Positions 9,470-20,725 of a DNA stretch of 64,000 nucleotides are shown piece after piece. Positions within the stretch are counted from its first letter, which is position 1; every line of letters begins with the position of its first letter. The stretch comes from Pseudomonas fortuita (lineage in GTDB: Bacteria; Pseudomonadota; Gammaproteobacteria; Pseudomonadales; Pseudomonadaceae). The translations under genes and the position numbers were made by a program. The DNA is taken from contig NZ_CP114035.2 in the NCBI RefSeq assembly GCF_026898135.2, positions 4,443,501-4,507,500 on the forward strand, read 5' to 3'. Under the pieces are notes generated by a model. That model saw only the letters and a list, made by a program, of their open reading frames with translations. It did not search any database and was not told the DNA's origin.

Positions 9470-10237
9470 TTGCGAAGATTGCTGGCCCTGCTGTTGCTCT
9501 GGACCACCCACAGCCTGGCTGAACAGCCGGCACTGCGCTTCTCCGTAGCGGAGAGCTGGGGCATGCCGCTGGTACGCATCGAAGGCGATCAGCCAGTGGA
9601 GGGATTGCTTTACGACCTGATGCAGGCCATGGCCAAGGAAGTGGGGGCTCGCCCCAAGTACCACGTCATGGCCCGCCTGCGCCTGGAGGAGGCCATGAGC
9701 AGCGGCGACATAGATGTGCGTTGCTACGTCAGTACCCGATGGCTCAATGACCGGCCGGGGGATTTTGTGTGGAGTATCCCGCTGATTCACCAGCGCGACG
9801 TGCTGGTTGGCCGCGCCAGCGACGACACCCCGATGCGCTTGGAGCAGCTGCCACCCCAGGCTATCGGCACGGTGCTGGGCTACACCTATTCAACCCTGCA
9901 ACCGCTGCTGGACAAGGGCCAGCTGCACCGTGAGGACAGCCGCAGCCAGTTGCTGGTGCTGCAAAAGCTGCAGGCCGGGCGGTATCGGCATGCGGTGAGC
10001 AACCAGTTGTCGTTGCAGTGGTTCAACCAGGGGTTGCCAGCTGAACAGCAATTGCAGGCGCTGGCGGTGCTGGAAGAACAGGATTTGGGGTGCATGGTGC
10101 GCAACGATCCGGCGATACCGACACAAGCGCTGTTGCGGGCGCTGGTAAGAATGAAGCAGTCGGGTGAGATCGAGCGGATTGTGCAGCGGTATGGGGGAGC
10201 GGGCGACCCGGACAATATGTCTGTGGCCCGGCCCTGA
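9470..10237 (+). CDS. Periplasmic solute-binding protein, family 3-like
   Basis: A 255-residue protein with a signal peptide (RRLLALLLLWTTHSLA, cleavage near residue 18), followed by a transporter-type substrate-binding fold. Signs of the fold are EGLLYDLMQAMAKEVG, the GDIDVRCYVSTRW lobe and IGTVLGYTYSTL at the start of lobe two. It starts with TTG after AGGGAGGATACGCC. There is no permease or ATPase gene next to it, so it could be an orphan binding protein or a sensor of polar amino acids. The substrate cannot be read from the sequence. Confidence 0.8.
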   Translation: MRRLLALLLLWTTHSLAEQPALRFSVAESWGMPLVRIEGDQPVEGLLYDLMQAMAKEVGARPKYHVMARLRLEEAMSSGDIDVRCYVSTRWLNDRPGDFVWSIPLIHQRDVLVGRASDDTPMRLEQLPPQAIGTVLGYTYSTLQPLLDKGQLHREDSRSQLLVLQKLQAGRYRHAVSNQLSLQWFNQGLPAEQQLQALAVLEEQDLGCMVRNDPAIPTQALLRALVRMKQSGEIERIVQRYGGAGDPDNMSVARP

Positions 10238-10301
10238 AATGCCCAGCAAAATGCCGGCACAACTTACTGCCCTGCTCAATTTGTGAAAGCTTGTGCAAAC
10301 C

Positions 10302-10387
10302 CTGTGGGAGCGGGCATGCCCGCGAACACCGGCATAGCCGGTGCCATCCACCGAGTAATGTTCTTCGCAGGCATGCCCGCTCCCACA
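10302..10387. repeat. REP pair
   Basis: Inverted copies of CTGTGGGAGCGGGCATGCCCGC enclose a spacer with its own small hairpin (ACCGGCATAGCCGGT). It ends about 25 bp before the MerR remnant. Confidence 0.9.
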
Positions 10388-10412
10388 AAGTTCTTAAAAG
10401 TGCGCACTCTGA

Positions 10413-10769
10413 TCGGGGGTTCGCTGTAATCGGGGCATCTGGCGCGGCCAGCGGCGGCAGTTTGCGGCTGATGTGGCAGACCGGCTGGCACTGATCGCCC
10501 TGGGGCAGGCTGCGGGGTTTTCGCTGGATGAAGTAGGGGCGATGCTGGTGGACCTGCAGGTCGACCGGCAGATGCTGATCGCCAAGGCGGACGAGCTGGA
10601 TGCGCGAATCAGGCGGTTGCAAGCGATGAGCAAGGGATTGCGGCATGCGGCGCAGTGCCCGGAGGAGGATCATCTGGCATGCCCGAAATTCCAGCGGCTG
10701 ATGAAGCTGTCGGCGGCCGGAGCATTGGGCGGAAAGCAGGCAAGAAGGAAGGCGTTCGTTGCAGACTGA
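10413..10769 (+). pseudogene. Truncated MerR-family regulator (DNA-binding N-terminus missing)
   Basis: The open frame from 10413 (just after a stop at 10410) encodes only the dimerisation and effector half of a MerR regulator. It has the end of the winged helix (GQRRQFAADVADRLALIALG), AAGFSLDEVGAMLVDL, then RIRRLQAMSKGLRHAAQCPEEDHLACPKFQRL with Cys residues typical of this subfamily. The first 30-40 residues, including the recognition helix, are absent, and no ATG or GTG gives a full-length protein. A REP pair lies directly upstream, so the 5' end may have been lost with REP insertion or deletion. Confidence 0.75.
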
Positions 10770-10795
10770 GGTTTTCCGACCCCAGAAATGGAGGC

Positions 10796-10900
10796 GGCCC
10801 CACCAGCCACACCCCGGCACTCGATGTTCCCGCTATGGCTGCTCCCTTCCGGGCCTGACCAGGTTAACGGGTAATCAATGCGGGGGGACCGATGGGGCCA
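10796..10900 (-). ncRNA. ffs: 4.5S RNA of the signal recognition particle
   Basis: On the minus strand the sequence contains the conserved SRP core CAGGCCCGGAAGGAGCAGCC with the GGAA tetraloop and the asymmetric loop that binds Ffh. The ends pair (TGGCCCCA with TGGGGCC), giving a hairpin of about 100 nt. A promoter is visible upstream, and a leader of about 28 nt is predicted, similar in size to the leader RNase P removes in E. coli. Confidence 0.93.
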
Positions 10901-10934
10901 CCACTACATGCCTCGCTGAGCAGCGAGTGGCGCC

Positions 10935-10962
10935 ATTGTACCGGTCTTGAGGGCAGATACAA
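10935..10962 (-). promoter_or_regulatory. Sigma-70-type promoter of ffs
   Basis: Minus-strand TTGTAT (10957-10962), a 16-bp spacer and TACAAT (10935-10940). The start would fall near 10928, about 28 nt before mature 4.5S RNA. A small palindrome CTCGCTGctCAGCGAG sits in the leader. Confidence 0.65.
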
Positions 10963-11034
10963 CCTCTGAGGTAGAAAAAGTCATCATTTCTCAATGACTT
11001 GTCAGGCGCATGGGCGCTGAACTGGCGCGCAAAC

Positions 11035-11122
11035 CTGTGGGAGCGGGCGCGCCCGCGAAGAAGGCGCCGCAGTGGATGGCACCGGCTTTGCCGGTGATCG
11101 CCGGCAAGCCAGCTCCTACAGG
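11035..11122. repeat. REP pair between ffs and ligA
   Basis: CTGTGGGAGCGGGCGCGCCCGCGAA, then GGCACCGGCTTTGCCGGTG, then a diverged inverted copy ending GCCGGCAAGCCAGCTCCTACAG. With ffs and its promoter this accounts for the gap between the MerR remnant and ligA. No further gene is visible there. Confidence 0.85.
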
Positions 11123-11188
11123 GACCGTACAAGCTTCTGAATCTGGGTATCGAGCCAGAATGTTGGGGTCGGGGGATAGCGCAGGGCT

Positions 11189-14645
<3,457 letters not shown>

Positions 14646-14850
14646 GTAATCCCGTGCCTCTATAAAAATATGCTTGAAAACAAAGGGTTCAAAGCCCTTT
14701 AACACGTGGCGCCAACTCTATGTTCTGACAGGCGTTTTACCCACGCAAAAAACGAGTGACATTAAGCTAGCACGACCAAAGACAACTTTACACCGTCTGT
14801 CGCACATGACGGGGGCATTTCGCTACAGAATGTGCCCGCATCGTCGCGCA

Positions 14851-17800
14851 TCAAGCGTCGACCATGGCCATGGCCGCCTCCACATCAACTGCAACAAGGC
14901 GTGAGCAACCGGGTTCATGCATGGTCACCCCCATCAATTGGTCCGCCATCTCCATGGCAATCTTGTTGTGCGTGATGTAGATGAACTGCACGCTTTCACT
15001 CATTTCCTTGACCAGGCGCGCATAGCGCCCGACGTTGGCATCGTCCAGCGGTGCATCGACCTCGTCGAGCATGCAGAACGGTGCGGGGTTCAACTTGAAG
15101 ATGGCAAACACCAGCGCCAAAGCGGTCAGTGCCTTCTCGCCGCCGGACAGCAGATGAATGGTGCTGTTCTTCTTGCCCGGGGGTCGCGCCATGATCGTCA
15201 CCCCTGTATCGAGTAAATCTTCGCCCGTCAGTTCCAGATAAGCGCTGCCACCACCGAAAACTTTTGGGAAAAGTGCCTGTAATCCGGCATTTATCTGATC
15301 AAAGGTATCCTTGAAGCGGTTGCGGGTTTCCTTGTCGATCTTGCGAATGACGTTTTCCAGGGTCTCGAGGGCTTCGACCAGGTCGGCGTCCTGCGCGTCC
15401 AGGTAACGCTTGCGCTCGGACTGCTGCTGGTATTCCTCGATGGCGGCCAGGTTGATCGCACCCAGGCGCTGGATGCGTGCTTCAAGCTGCTCCAGCTCCT
15501 GTTCGGTACCCTGCTCGCTGGCCTCGGCCTCCAGCGTGGTGAGCACGCCTTGCAGGTCGTAGCCATCGGCCAGCAGCTGTTCTTGCAAGGTCTTGCGTCG
15601 TACATCCAGCCCCTGGCACTCCAGGCGCAATTGCTCCAGTTGGCCGCGCAGCAACTGAGCTTGCTGCTCGGCCTGGGTGCGGCGCTTTTCGGCATCACGC
15701 AGTTCACGGTCGGCTTCGTCCATGTGCAGGCGGGCCAAGCGCATTTCCTCGTCCACGCTCATACGCCGCTCCAGCAGCTCTTCGAGCTTCAGGCGCAGTT
15801 CTTCCTGCGGGGCCTCGCCCTCCTCCAGGTTCAGGCTCAGTTGCTCCTGGCGCTCGGTCAGGCGCGCTGCCTGCTGCTCCAGGCGCTCCAGGGCCTGACG
15901 GGTGGAGTCGTGCTGGGCGCGCAGCGAGCCCAAGCGCACGGCCAACTGGTGGGCGTGGTCCTTGTGCTGGCGGGCCTCTTGGCGCACCCGGTCGAGGGCT
16001 TCGCGCAGGGTGTCGCGGCGGGCCATCAGTTGCTCGCGCTGCTCGGTGTCCTGGGCCATCAGCTCCAGGGCCTCCTGCAGCAGCAGGCGCGCTTCGCCTA
16101 GCTGTTCGTGCTCCACGGCGCGCTGCTCTTCAAGCTCGGCCAGTTCTTCAAGCAGGCGCCGACGGCGCAACGCGACCTGCTCGGCTCGGGCGCGACTGGC
16201 CGAGAGCCTGGCATTCAGTTCGCCATGCAGACGGTTTTCTTCCTGGGTACGGCGGCGAAGCTGTTCGCGCTGCTCTTCCTGGTCCAGCTGCTGCTCGCGC
16301 AGGGCCTGCAACTGTTGCTCAAGCTGCTCCAGTGCCGCTTCCTGCTCCTGTTGCTCCTGCCCCAGGCGCTCGATTTCCTGGCCACGCGCCAGCACGCCGC
16401 CTTCAGCTTCACCACCACGGCGCACCCGCAGGAAGTGCCGGCCAACCCAGTAGCCATCGCGGCTGACCAGGCTCTGGCCTTCGCCAAGCGACACGCGCTG
16501 CGCCAGTGCCTGGGCCAAGTCCTCCACAGGCTTGACCTGGCCCAGCCAGGGCGCCAGGTCGATGCGACCTGCGACCTTTTCCAGCAGGCTGCCAGGCAAC
16601 GATGAACCCTTGCCGCTGGCCTGCAGCAAACGCAGCTCACCTTGCTCAAGGCCTGTGAAATCGAGCGTATCGAAATCATCCACCAGCACCGCCTGCAGAT
16701 CGGCGCCAAGCACCGTTTCTACTGCCAACTCCCAACCCGGCTCTACGCGCAAGCCTTCAGCCAGGCGTGGCTGTTGCTCCAGACCTTGGCCTTGCAGCCA
16801 GCCTGCAGCACCCGCGCCCGGTTCCAGGGCGGCCTGCTGCAAGGCTTCGAGCGAGGCCAGACGACCACCCAGGCGCTGCAGGTCGCCCTGCGCCTGCTGC
16901 TGGGCCTGGGTGGCCTGTTGCAGTTGCTCGCGCGCGCCTTCCAGGCGCTCGACCACCTGTTCTTCGGACAGCTGCAATTCTTCCAGCAGCATTTCACTGC
17001 TGGCCAGTTGCTCGGCCAGTTCGAGCATGGCGGCATCCTGCGGGTCGCTCCCCAGTTGCTCGCGCTCCTCGCCCAGCTTGCGCTGGCGCTCGGCCAAACG
17101 CTCCAGGCTGGCTTCCAGCTGTTGCAGGCGCGCCTGCTGCACTTCGGCCTGGCGACGTGGTTCGGCGGAGCGGCTGTTGAAACTGTCCCACTGTTCCTGC
17201 CAGCCGTGCATGCCCGCCTCGGCTTCCTCAAGGGCCGCAGCGGCCTCTTCGGCGGCGGCCAGGGTCATTTCCTGCTCGGGCTCGAGCATGGCCAGCTCTT
17301 CGCCCAGGGTGGCCAGCAAGGTGCGGTCGTGGCCCAGGTGCGATTCGGTCTCCAGGCGCGTGCGCTCGGCTTCCTTGAAGTCGTCCTGCAACTGCCGCAG
17401 GCGCTGCTGGCCATGCTGGATACTCTGCTCGACCCGGGCAATATCACCGGCTACCGAGTAGAAGCGGCCCTGCACCTGGTTGAAGCGCTCGGATAATTCA
17501 TGATGGCCATCGCGCAGGCGCTCGATACTGGCATCGGCATTGCGCTGCTCGGCCACCAGTGCTTCATGGGACACACCCTGGTCGCCAATCACCGACTCGC
17601 GCTGGCGTACCTGTTCGTCCAGGCCGCGCCAGCGCAAGGCCGAAAGGCGTGCCTTCAACTGGCGTTCCTGCGCTTTGTACTCGCGGTACTTCTCGGCGGC
17701 CTGGGCCTGACGGTGCAGGCGCTCCAGCTGGCGCTCCAGCTCTTCGCGCAGGTCGGTCAGGCGCGCGAGGTTTTCCTGGGTGCGGCGGATGCGGTTCTCG

Positions 17801-18339
17801 GTTTCGCGGCGCCGCTCCTTGTACTTGGAGATGCCGGCCGCTTCTTCGATGAAGTTGCGCAGTTCCTCGGGCTTGGCCTCGATCAGCTTGGAGATCATGC
17901 CCTGTTCGATGATCGAATAGCTGCGTGGTCCAAGGCCGGTACCGAGGAAAATATCGGTGATGTCACGCCGCCGACACTTGGTGCCGTTGAGGTAATAGCT
18001 GTTCTGCCCGTCGCGGGTAACCTTGCGGCGGATCGAGATTTCGGCATAAGCGGCATACTCGCCGACCAGGGTGGTTTCGCTGTTGTCGAACACCAGTTCG
18101 ATGCTGGCCTGGCTGACCGGCTTGCGGCCACTGGAGCCGTTGAAGATGACGTCGGTCATCGACTCGCCGCGCAGGTTCTTTGCCGAACTCTCGCCCATCA
18201 CCCAGCGCACCGCGTCGATGATGTTGGACTTGCCACAGCCGTTGGGGCCGACCACGGCCGTCATGTTACTGGGGAAATTGACCGTGGTCGGGTCGACGAA
18301 CGACTTGAACCCGGCCAGGCGAATGCACTTCAGGCGCAT
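14851..18339 (-). CDS. smc: Chromosome segregation ATPase SMC
   Basis: A 1162-residue SMC protein. It has an N-terminal head with Walker A GPNGCGKS (31-38), a long coiled coil rich in Glu, Gln, Leu and Arg, a globular hinge around 500-620 and a second coiled coil. The C-terminal head carries the LSGGEK signature and Walker B FCMLDEVDAPLDDAN. Full length and intact. The start is 3 bp after the stop of the GntR gene, so the two are cotranscribed. About 205 bp without a gene separate it from zipA. Confidence 0.97.
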   Translation of the reverse strand: MRLKCIRLAGFKSFVDPTTVNFPSNMTAVVGPNGCGKSNIIDAVRWVMGESSAKNLRGESMTDVIFNGSSGRKPVSQASIELVFDNSETTLVGEYAAYAEISIRRKVTRDGQNSYYLNGTKCRRRDITDIFLGTGLGPRSYSIIEQGMISKLIEAKPEELRNFIEEAAGISKYKERRRETENRIRRTQENLARLTDLREELERQLERLHRQAQAAEKYREYKAQERQLKARLSALRWRGLDEQVRQRESVIGDQGVSHEALVAEQRNADASIERLRDGHHELSERFNQVQGRFYSVAGDIARVEQSIQHGQQRLRQLQDDFKEAERTRLETESHLGHDRTLLATLGEELAMLEPEQEMTLAAAEEAAAALEEAEAGMHGWQEQWDSFNSRSAEPRRQAEVQQARLQQLEASLERLAERQRKLGEEREQLGSDPQDAAMLELAEQLASSEMLLEELQLSEEQVVERLEGAREQLQQATQAQQQAQGDLQRLGGRLASLEALQQAALEPGAGAAGWLQGQGLEQQPRLAEGLRVEPGWELAVETVLGADLQAVLVDDFDTLDFTGLEQGELRLLQASGKGSSLPGSLLEKVAGRIDLAPWLGQVKPVEDLAQALAQRVSLGEGQSLVSRDGYWVGRHFLRVRRGGEAEGGVLARGQEIERLGQEQQEQEAALEQLEQQLQALREQQLDQEEQREQLRRRTQEENRLHGELNARLSASRARAEQVALRRRRLLEELAELEEQRAVEHEQLGEARLLLQEALELMAQDTEQREQLMARRDTLREALDRVRQEARQHKDHAHQLAVRLGSLRAQHDSTRQALERLEQQAARLTERQEQLSLNLEEGEAPQEELRLKLEELLERRMSVDEEMRLARLHMDEADRELRDAEKRRTQAEQQAQLLRGQLEQLRLECQGLDVRRKTLQEQLLADGYDLQGVLTTLEAEASEQGTEQELEQLEARIQRLGAINLAAIEEYQQQSERKRYLDAQDADLVEALETLENVIRKIDKETRNRFKDTFDQINAGLQALFPKVFGGGSAYLELTGEDLLDTGVTIMARPPGKKNSTIHLLSGGEKALTALALVFAIFKLNPAPFCMLDEVDAPLDDANVGRYARLVKEMSESVQFIYITHNKIAMEMADQLMGVTMHEPGCSRLVAVDVEAAMAMVDA

Positions 18340-18342
18340 CGG

Positions 18343-19002
18343 TCAGCCTCGGGCCAGCGCCGCCAGCACCAGTTCGCAGCTGCGCTGGCCGTAGGCAGTT
18401 AGCACCTCCCGGATGCGTGGCAGGTCGCGGGCGACCACGGCGTCGAGCAGGCGGGCGAACAGGTCCAGGTAATCGATCATGTTGGCCTGGCGCTGGTCCA
18501 GCGACAAATAGTAGGCACGGCTCATCGCCGGTTGCAGGTTTTCCACGGTTTCCTGCAGGAACGGGTTGTCGGCGAATGGATAGGCCGCGCGCATCACCGC
18601 GAAGCTCTCGGCGACAAACGTCTTGATGTCGAGCTGGTCATGGGCGCGCTGCAAACGCTGCTGAATATCCAGAAACGGGCGCAGGTCGGCATCGGTGCGC
18701 CATTTTTGCGCAACCGCGTTGCCCAGCAGGATGTAGAACTCGCCCATCAAGGAACACAGGCTACGCACGCTGCGCTCGTCCAGCACGGTCACGTGGGCAC
18801 CCCGGCGCGGCAAAATCGCCACCAGGTGCCGGCGCTCGAGGATCAGCAGCGCTTCGCGGACCGAGCCACGGCTGACGTTGAGGGCCAAGGTCACCTTCTG
18901 CTCCTGGATACGCTCGCCTGGCGCCAGCTCGCCGCGGATGATGCGTTCGGCCAGGTAATCGGCAATCTGCTCGGAGAGGCTGTCCGGGGCCTTGAACGTC
19001 AT
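18343..19002 (-). CDS. GntR-family (FadR/FCD type) transcription regulator
   Basis: A 219-residue regulator. It has an N-terminal winged helix (about 8-75, with LNVSRGSVREALLILERRHLV as the recognition region) and an all-helical FCD ligand domain after residue 85. GAAGGA precedes the ATG. It is divergent from xdhA and cotranscribed with smc, so control of the xdh operon is plausible by position. The operator-like sequence next to xdhA, however, resembles a RutR site rather than a GntR site. Ligand unknown. Confidence 0.9.
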   Translation of the reverse strand: MTFKAPDSLSEQIADYLAERIIRGELAPGERIQEQKVTLALNVSRGSVREALLILERRHLVAILPRRGAHVTVLDERSVRSLCSLMGEFYILLGNAVAQKWRTDADLRPFLDIQQRLQRAHDQLDIKTFVAESFAVMRAAYPFADNPFLQETVENLQPAMSRAYYLSLDQRQANMIDYLDLFARLLDAVVARDLPRIREVLTAYGQRSCELVLAALARG

Positions 19003-19179
19003 GGTTTTCCTTCAAAATCATTGAACTGGGTACAAGGGGCGGATTGTAGCGTACTTGGGCGGTAATCGCGCAGAGGGGCCAGGCGGTTTATTTGACCCGC
19101 CAGACAGCCGCGCGCCCGGCGCGATCTATGCTTGTTGTATGGGCAACGTGTTCGGCCGGGCGGCTACATGTGCAATTTC

Positions 19180-19195
19180 TTGACCTTTGAGTCAG
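19180..19195. promoter_or_regulatory. RutR-like operator upstream of xdhA
   Basis: TTGACCTTTGAGTCAG, close to the RutR consensus TTGACCA-NN-TGGTCAA, is placed 7 bp before the predicted -35 of xdhA. A near-identical site precedes the purine permease gene at 27098. Confidence 0.6.
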
Positions 19196-19202
19196 AAAAA
19201 TA

Positions 19203-19231
19203 TTGACCTGCTGGACAGGTGTTGCTTAGAG
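19203..19231 (+). promoter_or_regulatory. Candidate sigma-70 promoter of the xdh operon
   Basis: TTGACC (19203-19208), a 17-bp spacer and TTAGAG (19226-19231), about 40 bp before the xdhA start. The -35 is good and the -10 is weak, which fits an activated or regulated promoter. Confidence 0.5.
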
Positions 19232-19270
19232 TCCGCCCAACAACAATAAAACCATTGCGAGGCTATCCCC

Positions 19271-20725
19271 GTGATCCAGTTTCTCGTCAACCAGGAGCTG
19301 CATAGTGAGCACGCCCTGGACCCGAACATGACGGTGCTGCAGTACCTGCGCGAGCACCTGGGCAAACCCGGCACCAAAGAGGGCTGCGCCAGTGGTGACT
19401 GCGGCGCCTGCACCGTGGTCGTCGGCGAACTGAGCCAGGACGAGCAAGGCAACGACAGCCTGCGCTACCGCAGCCTCAACTCGTGCCTCACCTTTGTCTC
19501 GTCGCTGCACGGCAAGCAACTGATCAGCGTCGAAGGCCTCAAGCATCAGGGCCAACTGCACAGCGTGCAACAGGCCATGGCCGATTGCCACGGTTCACAA
19601 TGCGGCTTCTGCACCCCTGGCTTTGTCATGTCGCTGTTCGCCTTGCAAAAAAACAGCAGCGGCCCGGACCTGCACCAGGCCCAGGAAGCCCTGGCCGGTA
19701 ACCTGTGCCGTTGCACCGGCTACCGCCCCATCCTCGAAGCCGCCGAGCAGAGCTGCCGCCAGCCCTGTCGCGACCAGTTCGATGCCCAGCAGGCGCAAAC
19801 CATCAGCCGCCTCAAGGCCATTGCACCGACCCAGACCGGCGAGCTGAACAGCGGCGACAAGCGTTGCCTGGTGCCGCTGACCGTGGCCGACCTGGCCGAC
19901 CTGTACAGTTCACACCCCGAAGCCCGCTTGCTGGCCGGCGGTACCGACCTGGCCCTGGAAGTGACCCAGTTCCACAGGACGTTGCCGGTGATGATCTATG
20001 TCGGCCACGTGGCCGAGCTCAAACGCATCGAAAAAACTGCCAGCCACCTGGAAATCGGCGCTGCCACCCCGCTCACCGACTGCTACGGCGCACTCCACGA
20101 GGAATACCCGGACTTCGGCGACCTGCTGCACCGCTTCGCCTCGCTGCAGATCCGCAACCAGGGCACGCTGGGCGGCAATATTGGCAACGCCTCGCCCATC
20201 GGCGACTCGCCTCCCCTGCTGATTGCCCTGGACGCGCAGATCGTACTGCGCCAAGGCGAGCGCCAGCGCACCATGGCGCTGGAAGACTACTTCATCGATT
20301 ACCGCATCACCGCCCGCCAGGACAGCGAGTTCATCGAGAAGATCATCGTGCCTCGCGCCACCAATGACTGGGCGTTCCGCGCCTACAAAGTGTCCAAGCG
20401 CCTGGACGACGACATTTCTGCCGTGTGCGCGGCCTTCAACCTCAGCATCGAAAACGGCGTGGTCAGCGGTGTGCGCATCGCCTTCGGCGGCATGGCGGCC
20501 ATCCCTAAACGGGCCCGCGCCTGCGAAGCAGCGCTGCGCGGCAAGCCGTGGAACCAGGCCGCCATCGAGCGGGCCTGCCAGGCCCTGGCCGAGGATTTCA
20601 CCCCGCTCAGCGACTTCCGCGCCAGCAAGGAATACCGCCTGCTGACCGCACAAAACCTGCTGCGCAAGTACTTCATCGAACAGCAAACGCCGCACATCGA
20701 AACCCGGGTGACCGCTTATGTCTAA
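19271..20725 (+). CDS. xdhA: Xanthine dehydrogenase small subunit
   Basis: A 484-residue iron-sulfur and FAD subunit that passes electrons from the molybdenum centre to NAD+. The [2Fe-2S] ferredoxin domain has Cys39, Cys44, Cys47 and a fourth Cys near 72. The second cluster domain carries CGFC and CRC pairs (about 115-150). An FAD-binding domain begins near 195 (LLAGGTDLALEVTQ) and includes LGGNIGNASPIGD. The GTG start after GCGAGGC gives the family N-terminus. The stop overlaps the xdhB start by 8 bp. Confidence 0.96.
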   Translation: MIQFLVNQELHSEHALDPNMTVLQYLREHLGKPGTKEGCASGDCGACTVVVGELSQDEQGNDSLRYRSLNSCLTFVSSLHGKQLISVEGLKHQGQLHSVQQAMADCHGSQCGFCTPGFVMSLFALQKNSSGPDLHQAQEALAGNLCRCTGYRPILEAAEQSCRQPCRDQFDAQQAQTISRLKAIAPTQTGELNSGDKRCLVPLTVADLADLYSSHPEARLLAGGTDLALEVTQFHRTLPVMIYVGHVAELKRIEKTASHLEIGAATPLTDCYGALHEEYPDFGDLLHRFASLQIRNQGTLGGNIGNASPIGDSPPLLIALDAQIVLRQGERQRTMALEDYFIDYRITARQDSEFIEKIIVPRATNDWAFRAYKVSKRLDDDISAVCAAFNLSIENGVVSGVRIAFGGMAAIPKRARACEAALRGKPWNQAAIERACQALAEDFTPLSDFRASKEYRLLTAQNLLRKYFIEQQTPHIETRVTAYV

